Below are positions 9,301-16,524 of a DNA stretch of 30,464 nt, in pieces. The position numbers and the translations under genes were made by a program. The stretch covers positions 1 through 30,464 of the forward strand of contig DASWMP010000393.1 of NCBI GenBank assembly GCA_036399695.1, given 5' to 3'. Below the pieces are notes generated by a model. The model was not told where the DNA came from. It saw only the letters and a list, made by a program, of their open reading frames with translations, and ran no database searches. This DNA comes from DASVEE01 sp036399695. GTDB lineage: Bacteria; Acidobacteriota; Thermoanaerobaculia; Gp7-AA8. Each line of letters opens with the position of its first letter. The first letter of the stretch is position 1.

Positions 9301-10192
9301 TGCGAGCCGCTTCCGCTTCCCGCTCGGCACGTTCGCGGGCCTCGCGCTCCAGCGCTTCCCGCTCCGCTGCGAACCGTGCGGCCACTTCCGCTTCCGCTTC
9401 CTGACGAGCCCGTTCGCGCGCCTCGCGCTCGATGGCTTCGCGCTCCTCCGCCAGCCTCTGCGCGAGCTCCGCCTCGGCGGCGAGCCGCACCGCTTCCGCT
9501 TCCCGGCGCGCGTGCTCCTCCGCTTCCCGTGCGGCGGCGAGACGTGCTTCTTCCAGCTCGCGTTGAGCGCGTTCGTGGTGCTCGCGTGCTTCGCGCTCGA
9601 TGGCTTCCCGCTCCGCGGCCAGGCGCTGCGCGAGTACGGCTTCGGCTTCGCGTTGCGCCTCCTCCGCTTCGCGGCGGGCGCGTTCTTCGGCTTCCTTCTG
9701 CTGGCGCGCCGTCTCGCGGCGGATGGCCTCGCGCTGTTCCTCGAGCTGCTGTGCCGCCGTCCGCTCCAGGCCGCGGGCGATGGCATGACGCTCGTGCGCC
9801 GCGATCTCCAGCTCCTCCGGATCGACGTTGGAACGGTCGAAGGCGACGACGTTCGCCGGCGGCGCGACGGCGTACTGCAGGCGCGGGCCGCGCATCGTCA
9901 TCATGGAGCGGACGATGAAGCAGGACGCGAGGCTGGCGCCGGCGAAGGCGACGAGGCTGTTGGCGCTGAATGTCTTCCCGAAGAGCGCCGCGAGCGCTAC
10001 GACCGAGAGGACGACCGCGGTGAGTCCGCTACCCCAGCCGCCTTTCCAGGCGGAGAGCATCACGGCACCGAGGAAGGCGATGAACAGGAGAGACAGTGCG
10101 GCCGGTTCCAGAAGACCGAACCCGGTCGCAAGAATGACGAGATCGATGGCGATCCCGTAGCGAAAAATCTTCCGCCGTGTCTCCGCTGTCAT
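6308..10192 (-). CDS. Membrane coiled-coil protein with pseudo-receiver and two Cys8-receiver modules
   Basis: This is a 1294-residue protein. ATG 10192 is chosen over a TTG at 10228, which lies inside a hairpin. Several hydrophobic segments (about residues 10-100) form a small membrane domain. A long, highly charged Glu/Ala/Arg coiled coil runs from about 125 to 570. A receiver-like fold follows at about 630-750, keeping an Asp in AIFIDSELPE but lacking the acidic pair and with Arg in place of the conserved Lys (VVTRPYD), so it is a pseudo-receiver. Then come two copies, about 275 residues apart, of an eight-cysteine module (CINC, WCSC, CTNCLSCFC; first Cys813) plus a complete receiver. Phospho-acceptors are Asp942 and Asp1217 in LILSDAFMPKLDG, with MTGLYTD and KP motifs. 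It probably acts as a phosphorylation-responsive scaffold at the inner membrane. No kinase gene is adjacent. Confidence 0.85.
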   Translation of the reverse strand: MTAETRRKIFRYGIAIDLVILATGFGLLEPAALSLLFIAFLGAVMLSAWKGGWGSGLTAVVLSVVALAALFGKTFSANSLVAFAGASLASCFIVRSMMTMRGPRLQYAVAPPANVVAFDRSNVDPEELEIAAHERHAIARGLERTAAQQLEEQREAIRRETARQQKEAEERARREAEEAQREAEAVLAQRLAAEREAIEREAREHHERAQRELEEARLAAAREAEEHARREAEAVRLAAEAELAQRLAEEREAIEREARERARQEAEAEVAARFAAEREALEREARERAEREAEAARRAEEAEAARLAAEERARAAEEVRRQAEAELEQRLVAEREAREQAQRDAEITQRTAKRKARSAKAVREQAEAELAQRLAEERAVLEREAQERAEREAEASRRAAEAEEALRLAEERARAAEELRRQAEAELAQRLEAEREALQRDARERAEREAEIARNNHEAELARRLAEEREVIEREAREYHERTRRELEEARLAAGREAEERARHDAEEARRANEEALTQRLAEERERIEREARERYERELESARAQAENVLQERLTAERTRLQKLTPPAPKTSLVTTVKGWFRRDPAPRPLNLQTKKIPGNTTVAPKRPIAPAPQRRTTSSSNAKNTERKPRLLLLEKRRGTADTVIPRLRQKGVEVQVVERWVDAVDELFRFRPDAIFIDSELPEFEKVYHSITDQNRNLPVFLTARASHGFTAPSGVRFVGVVTRPYDADELIQHAHNAVKNPEQLLARQTMSLATERKVTPIPLAHADAPKPALKPVAVPTPAPKPAAAPPVEVPAFVAVATEDKYEVTCINCRVAFDALDSDWCSCLTKERTLVCTNCLSCFCKAAPAYKEKFWVSAPSRLFERKASEARLSQSSLPQNPSPDEVRRPLVLSVEDDEEIQVIVHRVCNNLGYGFVHALNGQDGLTIARLYRPNLILSDAFMPKLDGREMCRILREEPTGAECKMVVMTGLYTDTKYRSEAIKRFHVDDYLSKPVAITDLINLLQRHLEGVTDLPVQEDLHDLHRRATHEIPLPEYDDEGVPLADLLNEEPGSAAEEAPNDAPSPAPLRLVKPDEEPAVESYEVCCFNCQQTFDATRAEWCSCLGRDQTLACTHCGSCFCKAPSAYRERFWIDAPPSLFERKMIGSKRSLGARQNPAPHEVKRPLILLVEDDENIQLIVRTVVTTMGFGFIVGANGQEGLSLAREYNPDLILSDAFMPKLDGREMCRLLKEDPVTARAKAIIMTGLYTDRKYRNEALDYFKVDDYVAKPLAVDDLIKLFKKHLPQEVQATM
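8510..9790 (-). repeat. Low-complexity DNA encoding the coiled coil of the scaffold protein
   Basis: The stretch encodes degenerate repeats such as AEAELAQRLAEEREAIEREA and EEARRAAEEAER-type blocks. The DNA is therefore internally repetitive (recurring GCGCTCCTCGGC- and CGCTCCGCTTCC-like words). Length variation between strains by slippage would be expected. Confidence 0.7.
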
Positions 10193-10207
10193 GACCCGAA
10201 ATTCCGA

Positions 10208-10225
10208 GCCCGGTTCACACCGGGC
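10208..10225. promoter_or_regulatory. Short hairpin before the scaffold gene start
   Basis: A seven-base stem (GCCCGGT / ACCGGGC) with a four-base loop lies 16 bases upstream of ATG 10192 on the minus strand. It could influence ribosome access to the scaffold gene. Function is inferred. Confidence 0.4.
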
Positions 10226-10232
10226 CAATCCG

Positions 10233-10261
10233 CAACCCGGGCGGCTACCACGCCCGGGTTG
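10233..10261 (-). terminator. Strong intercistronic hairpin downstream of the coiled-coil/TPR gene
   Basis: A perfect 11-base stem (CAACCCGGGCG / CGCCCGGGTTG) with a seven-base loop sits 15 bases past the stop at 10277. There is no U-tract, so it may attenuate or stabilise the upstream message rather than fully terminate. Confidence 0.5.
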
Positions 10262-10276
10262 CTTCGACTTGCCTGA

Positions 10277-11818
10277 TTACCGTGATGCTGCCTGCGCTGC
10301 GGTCTGCTCGATTTTAGCGCGGTAGCGGGACACGTCGTCCGTCACCTCGATGAAAGGCAGCGCGCACGAAAGCTCTTTCTTCGCTTCCGCGTAGGCGCCG
10401 GTTTCGTAGAGCGAAACGGCGTTGTAGTAACGGAGGTCTTCCTCGCCCTTGGCGAACGTGCCGAGGCGGCGGAAGGCGTTGACCGCGTTGCGGAACGAGC
10501 CGGTGCGGTAGAGACCGATCGCCGCTTCGGCGATGATCTCGCGGGGCGCGTTCTCCGAGTTAGCGACGCGCTGGTAGATGTCGTTGGCCTGAGGGAGCTG
10601 TTCGTTCGAAACGAACGCTTCGGCCTGACGCAGACTCGCCAGATAGTTGCGGCGGGTGGCAGCGTTGGCATCGGCGACCATCTGCTGGGCAGCACGCTGG
10701 GCGGCGGCGCGCTCTTCGGCGAGGCGCGTCTCGGCCGCGCGCTGCTCGGCGGCGAGGCGGGTCTCGGCGTCACGGCGCTCCTGGTCGAGGCGAGCCTGCA
10801 GTGCACGCTCCTGCTCGGCGATCCGGGCATCGGCGGCGCGCTGCTGTTCGGCGATGCGAGCCTCCGCGGTGCGGCGCTCTTCGGCGAGTTGCGCCTCGGC
10901 GGCGCGCTGCTGCTCGGCCAGACGGGCTTCGGCCTGGCGCTGCTGCTCGGCGATACGCGTTTCCGCGTCACGCTGCGCGGCGGCCTGCGCTTCAGCGACG
11001 CGCTGATCCGCCTGACGCTGGACTTCGGCGAGGCGGAGCTCCGCCTCTTTCATAATCTTTTCGCGCTCCTGCGCGACGAGGAAGTCGACGATCCGCTGCC
11101 GCTCTTCCTTCTCGGCGGCGATGGTCGGCTGGACGACGCGCTTCGTGTCGTCCAGTGCGAGGGTGGCGGCCGGAATGGCCGGCTCGGTCGTCGGCCCGGT
11201 CGTAGCGATGATCGGGGCCGGCGCGCTCGAGGTCTGCGACGTCTCAGGCGTCTCGATTACGACCGGAGCCGGCGCTTCGGCGACCTGCACCGGCGGGAGC
11301 GCGGTGGTCGGCGCTTCGGCGATGACCAGGGTCGGCTCGGCAGCCGGGGTGGTGATGGCCGGCGGGACCGGCGTAGCGCCGCCGCGGGCGAGCTGGACAT
11401 TCGCCGGGAGGTTCGCGTTTGGCACGAGGCGCGCCGTCAGCGTCTCGAATTCCGCGGCGTCCGCTTCGAGGGAGAGCGACGCGTAGCTCGGCTCGATCCG
11501 TTCCGCCGTCATGAGCCGGAGGATCGTGTCGCGGGCTTCGTTCTCGCGTCCGAGGCGGGACTGCGCCAGCGCGAGATAGATGAGAGAGGTCTCGAAGCGT
11601 CCGAGATTCTCGAACTCGCCCGTGTTGACGTAGTTCTGCATCTGTTGAGGCGACAGGTACGCCTGCGAGGCAGCCTGAAGGTCATCGACGGCCGCCTGAT
11701 AGTTCCCGGAGCGATAGCTGCTCATCCCCCGTTCGAGCAACGAGTCCGGCGCCACGCCGGCCTGAGCAAAGGCGAATACCGTTGTAAAAAGCGCAATGAT
11801 GACGATGGTGGTCCGCAC
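10277..11818 (-). CDS. Exported coiled-coil protein with TPR-like ends, unknown function
   Basis: This is a 513-residue protein. The GTG at 11818 is chosen because GGGAGGG lies about eight bases upstream and a clean signal peptide begins there (TTIVIIALFTTVFAFAQAG). Residues 25-130 look TPR-like (LERGMSSYRSGNYQAAVDDL ... LIYLALAQSRLGRENEARD). A Pro/Ala/Thr-rich linker (145-235) leads into a Glu/Ala/Arg coiled coil (about 235-385, repeated AEQQRAAEARLAE-type units). The C-terminus (390-500) has further TPR-like helices (ANDIYQRVANSENA, AIGLYRTGSFRNAVNAFRRLG). It is probably a periplasmic assembly or scaffold factor. It shares coiled-coil style and direction with the membrane receiver scaffold downstream, which suggests a joint complex. 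Confidence 0.78.
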   Translation of the reverse strand: MRTTIVIIALFTTVFAFAQAGVAPDSLLERGMSSYRSGNYQAAVDDLQAASQAYLSPQQMQNYVNTGEFENLGRFETSLIYLALAQSRLGRENEARDTILRLMTAERIEPSYASLSLEADAAEFETLTARLVPNANLPANVQLARGGATPVPPAITTPAAEPTLVIAEAPTTALPPVQVAEAPAPVVIETPETSQTSSAPAPIIATTGPTTEPAIPAATLALDDTKRVVQPTIAAEKEERQRIVDFLVAQEREKIMKEAELRLAEVQRQADQRVAEAQAAAQRDAETRIAEQQRQAEARLAEQQRAAEAQLAEERRTAEARIAEQQRAADARIAEQERALQARLDQERRDAETRLAAEQRAAETRLAEERAAAQRAAQQMVADANAATRRNYLASLRQAEAFVSNEQLPQANDIYQRVANSENAPREIIAEAAIGLYRTGSFRNAVNAFRRLGTFAKGEEDLRYYNAVSLYETGAYAEAKKELSCALPFIEVTDDVSRYRAKIEQTAAQAASR

Positions 11819-11921
11819 AGGTGAAACCCTCCCGCTGAGGTGAAGACAACGCTGAATTGAATTGCTGATCGCCCTGACTGCGGCGGAATGCGCCAATTCA
11901 AGCGACATGCCCGCGCAATTC

Positions 11922-12071
11922 AGTTGGCGGTTGGCAGTTGGCGGTTGGCAGTGGATGTTGCGGTTCGCGCAATAGAACGATTAGGAAAGAACACGGTCGC
12001 CGTATCGCCATACGGACCTGTAGGTCCCATCGGCTTCATCCACCGCCAACCGCCAACTGCCAACCGCCAAC
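11922..12071. repeat. Long inverted repeat, GGTTGGC family
   Basis: Arms of about 32 bases at 11922-11953 and 12040-12071 are nearly perfect reverse complements made of GGCGGTTGGCAGTT-type units. They enclose about 86 bases that contain a further small palindrome (GGACCTGTAGGTCC). The 295-bp gap between the divergent coiled-coil and cyclase-like genes holds little else. Promoters for both genes should lie inside or beside the element, but I see no clear -35/-10 pair. Confidence 0.75.
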
Positions 12072-12113
12072 CCCACCGGGCCACACCTTTGCAGTGAAGC
12101 GGACGCGGGCGCC

Positions 12114-14390
12114 GTGAACGACAACCTCATTCACTTCTTCAAGCAACGGCAGGAGCTTTTTCAGCTCCGGCGCGACGTCGATCTGCAGCGTTTTCTGGCG
12201 GACGCCATCGACCGGCCCGGGGAATCGCTGCCCGTCCCCGCGAAAATTTTTCTCGCGGACGAGATCCATCCGCACACTTACGGCTTCCCTCTGGCCAAGG
12301 CACCCGCTCTCGAGGAGCTGGAGACCCGGCTCACCCGCTGGTGCCATGACGAGCTGGTCGTTCGCGCACAGAACGGCGGCGCTCCGGCGCGCCAACGGGC
12401 CGACGAGTCGCTCGCCGGCTATCTCTCGTTCCTGCTCAAGCTGGCCCGCAACGCCCTGAGCTCCAGCATCCTCAGCGACTACCACGCCGTGTTCTGGCTC
12501 GCGCACTCGCAGCAACTGGCGCGCGTCTTCAGCTCAATTCCCAAGAAAGCGCTCACCGACGCCCCCGCCCTGTCGCGCGAACAGGCCGATCAACTGAAGT
12601 ACGCCATCTGGCAACGCTACTCGACGGCCATTCGCGAGACGCTCCAGGAGATCGCGGGCGACGGTGGCGACGCGGCGGTCCGCTTTCCCCGCCTCATCAT
12701 CGACAACGGCCTGATCGCCACCGAGGACTTCATCGGTAACGATCTTCGCGAGCTGCGCACCTACTTCACCGGTGCGCTGCGGCGCGAGTTCTCCGGCTGC
12801 CGCAAGTGGTTCGACGAGCTCTCCGCCCGCGTGGCCGACCTGATGCAGCGCGACCGGCTCTTCCGCCGCGCCGTCATGCTCCTCGGGTACCCGGACACGG
12901 CGCCGACGTTCATCACCTTGCTGGACAAGCGCCTCCAGGAGCTCGTCGCCGACCATCCTTCTCATAAGCCGCTGCCCGACCAGCAGGTGTACGACCTGCT
13001 CTCGAAGAAGCTGCTCGAATACTTCGTCGTCTATCACCTCCGCCGCGGCATCACCTGGATGAAGACCACGCCCGAGGGAGACAACGTCGCCGACGACGGC
13101 GCCAGCACCCTCGCCTACTCCCGCGCCATTCGTCCGATGAACTTCGGCCGCCGCGGCGTCGTGGAGCCGATCGTCTACCGTTACGGTCTCGTCTACGACA
13201 TCACCTCCTTCACCCAGACCCTCGGCGAGATCGCCCGCGGCGGGAAGGACGAGGAGCAGGCGTCGTATCGCCAGATGCTCGACTTCCAGCGCGACCTCGC
13301 CGACATCGCCAAACGGCACGGCCTGACCTTCGAGAAGTTCCTCGGCGACGGCGCCTTCTACACGTCGCGCCGGGCCACCCGCACCCTGCAGGCATCGGTG
13401 GAAGTGCAGAGGTTCTACTCGACGGCGCGCGAGCGCGGCTTCGCCTTCAACAAAGGCATGCGCATCGCCCTCAACTACGGCTACTACCGGCTCCTGCCGA
13501 TGCAGGTCTCGCACGACGGCTCGCAGATCATGGAGTTCTACGGGCCGGGCATCGTCGAGCTGTCCCGGCTGACGACCGGCAAGACGACGAAGGAGATCGA
13601 GGACGTCCAGCATCTCCTCCTCTCCCACGGCTACGACCAACACGAGGTCTACCGCTTCTTCGCTCCCCTCTCCCGCGCGGCGCGCGGCGATACGGGCGGT
13701 GTGGAGCGGGAGTTCTTCGCCTACGTCAACGAGAATGGCCATCTCGTCAACGAGGGGATCGTCGTCTCCATCCCGTTCCTGCAGCAGTTCTCGACCGAGC
13801 TCGTCGAGGACCAGCAGATGATCTACCGCATGCGCACACCGTGGGGCATCTATCTCGGCGTCTCCGCGATCGCCGGCGGCTACGCGGGCATCCGCCTGAT
13901 CGGTTCCGTCTCGCTGAAAGGGATCGGCAACCAGGAAGTCGCGGAGGTCGTCCGCCTCCAGCCCGAAGAGGCCGAGGTCTCGATCGTGGAGGAGTCCAAG
14001 CCGCTCATCCAGTTGCTGCGCCAGGAGCGGAACCGCTCCACCGCCCGCAGCGTCGGCTCGCAGGACAGCGACACCGAGACCGGCTCGATGCGCGACCTCG
14101 TCGTCTGCGAGTCGCACGTCCAGAGCGGCGGCGTGATCCTCGTCGGCGAGTGGGACCCGGTGTCGGAGGAAGTCCGCCGCCCCATCCAACTGGCCGAGGA
14201 AGACGCGGAGCGCTTCGGCCTGGAGATCCCGATCACGGCCGAGACGGTCGAGTCGCAGACCGTGGCGTACCAGAAGCTCTATCGGAAGCTGAGCCGGATC
14301 GAGACGCTGCCGAGCTTCTCGATTCAGGCCATCCGGGACAACGCCAACTTCAACGGTTTCATCATCGGCGAGACGGTCGAGCGCCTTTGA
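12114..14390 (+). CDS. Protein with cryptic class III adenylate/guanylate cyclase homology domain
   Basis: This is a 758-residue protein with a GTG start and no obvious Shine-Dalgarno. The N-terminal 340 residues are helical and unrecognised. Residues 355-490 look like a class III cyclase homology domain. VYDITSFT holds the first metal-type Asp (Asp362), and FEKFLGDGAFY holds the second (Asp412) plus the upstream Lys. These are followed by MRIALNYGYY, corresponding to the RIGI.TG strand, and EFYGPGIVELSRLTTGK, at the place of the VNLAARL helix. In the last, the transition-state Asn appears to be Glu, so catalysis may be altered or lost. The C-terminal 250 residues are unrecognised. It has no membrane segment. 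It could be a cyclase, or a nucleotide-binding relic used as a sensor. The cyclase assignment is by motif reading only. Confidence 0.62.
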   Translation: MNDNLIHFFKQRQELFQLRRDVDLQRFLADAIDRPGESLPVPAKIFLADEIHPHTYGFPLAKAPALEELETRLTRWCHDELVVRAQNGGAPARQRADESLAGYLSFLLKLARNALSSSILSDYHAVFWLAHSQQLARVFSSIPKKALTDAPALSREQADQLKYAIWQRYSTAIRETLQEIAGDGGDAAVRFPRLIIDNGLIATEDFIGNDLRELRTYFTGALRREFSGCRKWFDELSARVADLMQRDRLFRRAVMLLGYPDTAPTFITLLDKRLQELVADHPSHKPLPDQQVYDLLSKKLLEYFVVYHLRRGITWMKTTPEGDNVADDGASTLAYSRAIRPMNFGRRGVVEPIVYRYGLVYDITSFTQTLGEIARGGKDEEQASYRQMLDFQRDLADIAKRHGLTFEKFLGDGAFYTSRRATRTLQASVEVQRFYSTARERGFAFNKGMRIALNYGYYRLLPMQVSHDGSQIMEFYGPGIVELSRLTTGKTTKEIEDVQHLLLSHGYDQHEVYRFFAPLSRAARGDTGGVEREFFAYVNENGHLVNEGIVVSIPFLQQFSTELVEDQQMIYRMRTPWGIYLGVSAIAGGYAGIRLIGSVSLKGIGNQEVAEVVRLQPEEAEVSIVEESKPLIQLLRQERNRSTARSVGSQDSDTETGSMRDLVVCESHVQSGGVILVGEWDPVSEEVRRPIQLAEEDAERFGLEIPITAETVESQTVAYQKLYRKLSRIETLPSFSIQAIRDNANFNGFIIGETVERL

Positions 14391-14411
14391 GCCGATGGAT
14401 ACGGACCAGTA

Positions 14412-14430
14412 ATCTCGGAGTGCGGTGGCG
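14412..14430. repeat. Solo half-copy of the TTGGAGTG-family repeat
   Basis: Nineteen bases are the exact reverse complement of 5145-5163, the right arm of the 5081-5163 element. No matching second arm is seen nearby. The half-copy sits in the short gap between the convergent cyclase-like and PilZ genes. Confidence 0.7.
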
Positions 14431-14446
14431 GCTGGATACGCAGACC

Positions 14447-15439
14447 CTACGCCGTGAGCACGCGCGTCTTGCGGATCCACGCCACGATCGCGGTGATCTT
14501 CGGGATCTCCACCTGGCGCTCGAGGTACTCCCAGATGCCGAGCACTTCCTCCCGGTCGCGGGGGCGCTGCGGGGCGGCGGCGCGGACGTTTTCGTCGGAC
14601 ACGGCGAAGCGGGCCCGCGCGTACCAGCGGCTGGCTTCGAGCGGATCGCCCCCGAACTTCTGCACCGCGCCCATCACGAGAGCGATCTCCTCGTCGGACG
14701 TACCGGCGGGGGCGCTCTCGCCGCTGACCGTGCGCGGCAGGTCGCGGCGCTCCGGCTGGAGGTCATGCGTGGCGCGGAGGATCTCGATGGCCCGGCTCAG
14801 GCGTTCCGTGTGCTCGGTGATCCGGAGGCCGCTGATCGAGAACGTCTCTCCACCCTTGTGATGCGTGGCGATGCTCGTCCAGACGACCTTGGCGCGCATC
14901 ACGAACGACTGCGGCGGGTTCATGAGCGCGAACGAGAGCTTCGCTTCCGCCCCCGGGATCATCGACTCCTTGCTCTTCACCCGCAGCCCGGTCGTCGAGA
15001 GCTGCACGATCGTGAACTTCACGTCATTGAAGATGCCGTCGATGTGGCGCCGCGGCAGGTACCGCGGGGCCAGGCGCGAATCGGGCTTCGAGGGGCTGCT
15101 CTTCTCGACCGGAGCGGCGATCGGGATGACCGGCGACGCCACCACGGCTGCAGCCTCCGGTTCCTCGGCTGCGAACGGAGGTAGCGGCGGCGTCTGCGTC
15201 GTGGCTTGTGGCTCCCGCACCGGCTCGTCGATCCTTCCTTCGCTGGCGGCCAGCCGGTAGAGGCGCAACAGACCGTCGCGGAAAAAAGCTTCGAGCTGGT
15301 CGAGCGGAATGCGCGGCTCGCCGTCACGGACGTGGCAGAGGACCGAGCCGCTCTGGATCAAGGCGTCGATGACCTCTGGCGAGACCTCGAGGGCAAGGGA
15401 AAGTTCGTCGCGTGAAAACGAGGAGGTCAGAGGTCGCAT
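14447..15439 (-). CDS. PilZ-domain protein with N-terminal HTH-like module
   Basis: This is a 330-residue protein. Residues 8-60 resemble an excisionase/MerR-type helix-turn-helix (RDELSLALEVSPEVIDALIQ, then RIPLDQLEAFFR). A Pro/Ala linker follows (75-120). The PilZ domain (122-225) has the RxxxR motif RYLPR (126-130) and QLSTTG (146-151) in place of the usual D/N-x-S-x-x-G, with WTSI and GLRI strands after it. PilZ binds c-di-GMP; the Gln change may weaken this. The C-terminal 90 residues are helical and unknown. The gene starts 18 bp after the receiver gene stop, so the two form an operon. A c-di-GMP-controlled DNA- or partner-binding regulator is a reasonable inference. Confidence 0.8.
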   Translation of the reverse strand: MRPLTSSFSRDELSLALEVSPEVIDALIQSGSVLCHVRDGEPRIPLDQLEAFFRDGLLRLYRLAASEGRIDEPVREPQATTQTPPLPPFAAEEPEAAAVVASPVIPIAAPVEKSSPSKPDSRLAPRYLPRRHIDGIFNDVKFTIVQLSTTGLRVKSKESMIPGAEAKLSFALMNPPQSFVMRAKVVWTSIATHHKGGETFSISGLRITEHTERLSRAIEILRATHDLQPERRDLPRTVSGESAPAGTSDEEIALVMGAVQKFGGDPLEASRWYARARFAVSDENVRAAAPQRPRDREEVLGIWEYLERQVEIPKITAIVAWIRKTRVLTA

Positions 15440-15457
15440 CGCGTCGTCGGACGACGC

Positions 15458-15853
15458 CTATGCAACGGAGGCGCCGGACTGACGCGAATCGCGGGGGGCC
15501 AGCACGCGGCGGACCGAGGCGAGAAGACGCGTCGGCATCACCGGCTTGGCCAGGGCATCCCGGACCGAAGGGAAGAGCTTCCGGATCTCACCCACTTCGA
15601 GGCCCGTCACGACGATGACGAACTCGAGCTGTTCGGGCGTCGTGCTGGCGATGTACTCCATGACCTCGGTGCCGCTGATCTTCGGCAGCACGATGTCGAG
15701 GAGGATCACGTCGTACCGGTGCTGCGCCAGACAGCCGATCGCTTTCTGGCCATCGGTGGCCAGGTCGATCTCGCAACCTTCGCGTTCCAGCACTTGACGA
15801 AGTGCTTCGCGGGTCTGGAGATCGTCTTCGACGATCAGTACACGAGGACGCAT
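15458..15853 (-). CDS. Single-domain response regulator (CheY-like)
   Basis: This is a 131-residue protein. ATG 15853 is preferred over a GTG 33 bases upstream because it begins directly at the first receiver strand (RPRVLIVEDD). The acidic pair Asp10/Asp11 (with Glu9), phospho-acceptor Asp53 in ILLDIVLPKISG, Thr83 in VVTG and Lys103 in LAKP form a complete receiver. There is no output domain. It would take phosphate from an unlinked histidine kinase and act by protein contact. The HTH-PilZ gene is directly downstream in the same operon and is the likely partner. Confidence 0.88.
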   Translation of the reverse strand: MRPRVLIVEDDLQTREALRQVLEREGCEIDLATDGQKAIGCLAQHRYDVILLDIVLPKISGTEVMEYIASTTPEQLEFVIVVTGLEVGEIRKLFPSVRDALAKPVMPTRLLASVRRVLAPRDSRQSGASVA

Positions 15854-15910
15854 ATATGGAACTCTATCATGCGAGAACGCCGCCACGCATGCGTTCTGGA
15901 CAGATGCACT

Positions 15911-16516
15911 TTACTTCAGGATGAAAGCGGTTACAACCTTAATTCCTTCAGCGAGATTGGTCACTTCCGATGTTCCGGATTGAACACGTGGTTTGAACGA
16001 ATGGTCACCATCTTTCAGCCACTCCAGACGGATCGCCGGAGACAACGAATAACCTTCGACCTCCGGCCGCGTGCCGAGCGGGTCCCGCTCCCCTTGGACG
16101 ATCAGCGACGGCGTCCGCAGCGCGGCGAGGTGCGCCGTCCGCAACTGCTCCGGCTTTCCGGGCGGATGGAACGGGTAGCCGAGGCAGATCAGCCCCGCCA
16201 CGTTCAGCTCGTCCGCGACCATGCTGGCCATCCGCCCTCCCATCGACTTCCCTCCGATGAACGGCCGGCCACCTGCGTCGGCGACGACTTTCCGGAAGTG
16301 CTCGAGCAGGACCGGCTGCCGGTCCGGCGCCCCCCGCTTCCCGGTCGTCCGCCGTGCAGCCATATAAGGGAACTCGAAGCGGATGACGCGGATGCCGTTC
16401 TCCCCCAGGCCGCGGGCGAACTTCGTCATGAACGGCGTATCCATCGCGCCGCCGGCGCCGTGGGCGAAAACGAAGACCCGCTTCGCTTCCGGCGGTCCGT
16501 CGAACAAGTAATCCAC
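15911..16516 (-). CDS. Small alpha/beta hydrolase (Tex30/KANL3-like, dienelactone hydrolase-related)
   Basis: This is a 201-residue protein with a GTG start. The oxyanion-loop motif FAHGAGGAMD (17-26) is followed by nucleophile Ser91 in GGKSMGGR, Asp145 in QGERDPLG and His172 in DGDHSFK, giving a full triad. The GKSMGGRMAS form is typical of the small Tex30/KANL3-like cytoplasmic hydrolases of unknown substrate. No signal peptide is seen. A TATGCT element with an upstream TG (extended -10) ends eight bases before the GTG, so the message may be leaderless. Divergent to the small secreted protein gene. Confidence 0.85.
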   Translation of the reverse strand: MDYLFDGPPEAKRVFVFAHGAGGAMDTPFMTKFARGLGENGIRVIRFEFPYMAARRTTGKRGAPDRQPVLLEHFRKVVADAGGRPFIGGKSMGGRMASMVADELNVAGLICLGYPFHPPGKPEQLRTAHLAALRTPSLIVQGERDPLGTRPEVEGYSLSPAIRLEWLKDGDHSFKPRVQSGTSEVTNLAEGIKVVTAFILK

Positions 16517-16524
16517 CGGGCCGG

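Noticed and set aside
8510..9790. Tandem-repeat DNA as a satellite or phase-variable tract
   Set aside because: The repeats are degenerate and keep reading frame, so they are explained by coiled-coil coding.
6305..10276. 1323-residue open frame on the plus strand opposite the scaffold gene
   Set aside because: It is the antisense of the low-complexity coiled coil in GC-rich DNA: no domain, Arg/Leu-rich composition, and the opposite strand has clear receiver motifs.
12534..14480. 648-residue minus-strand open frame
   Set aside because: Antisense shadow of the cyclase-like gene; no recognisable domain.
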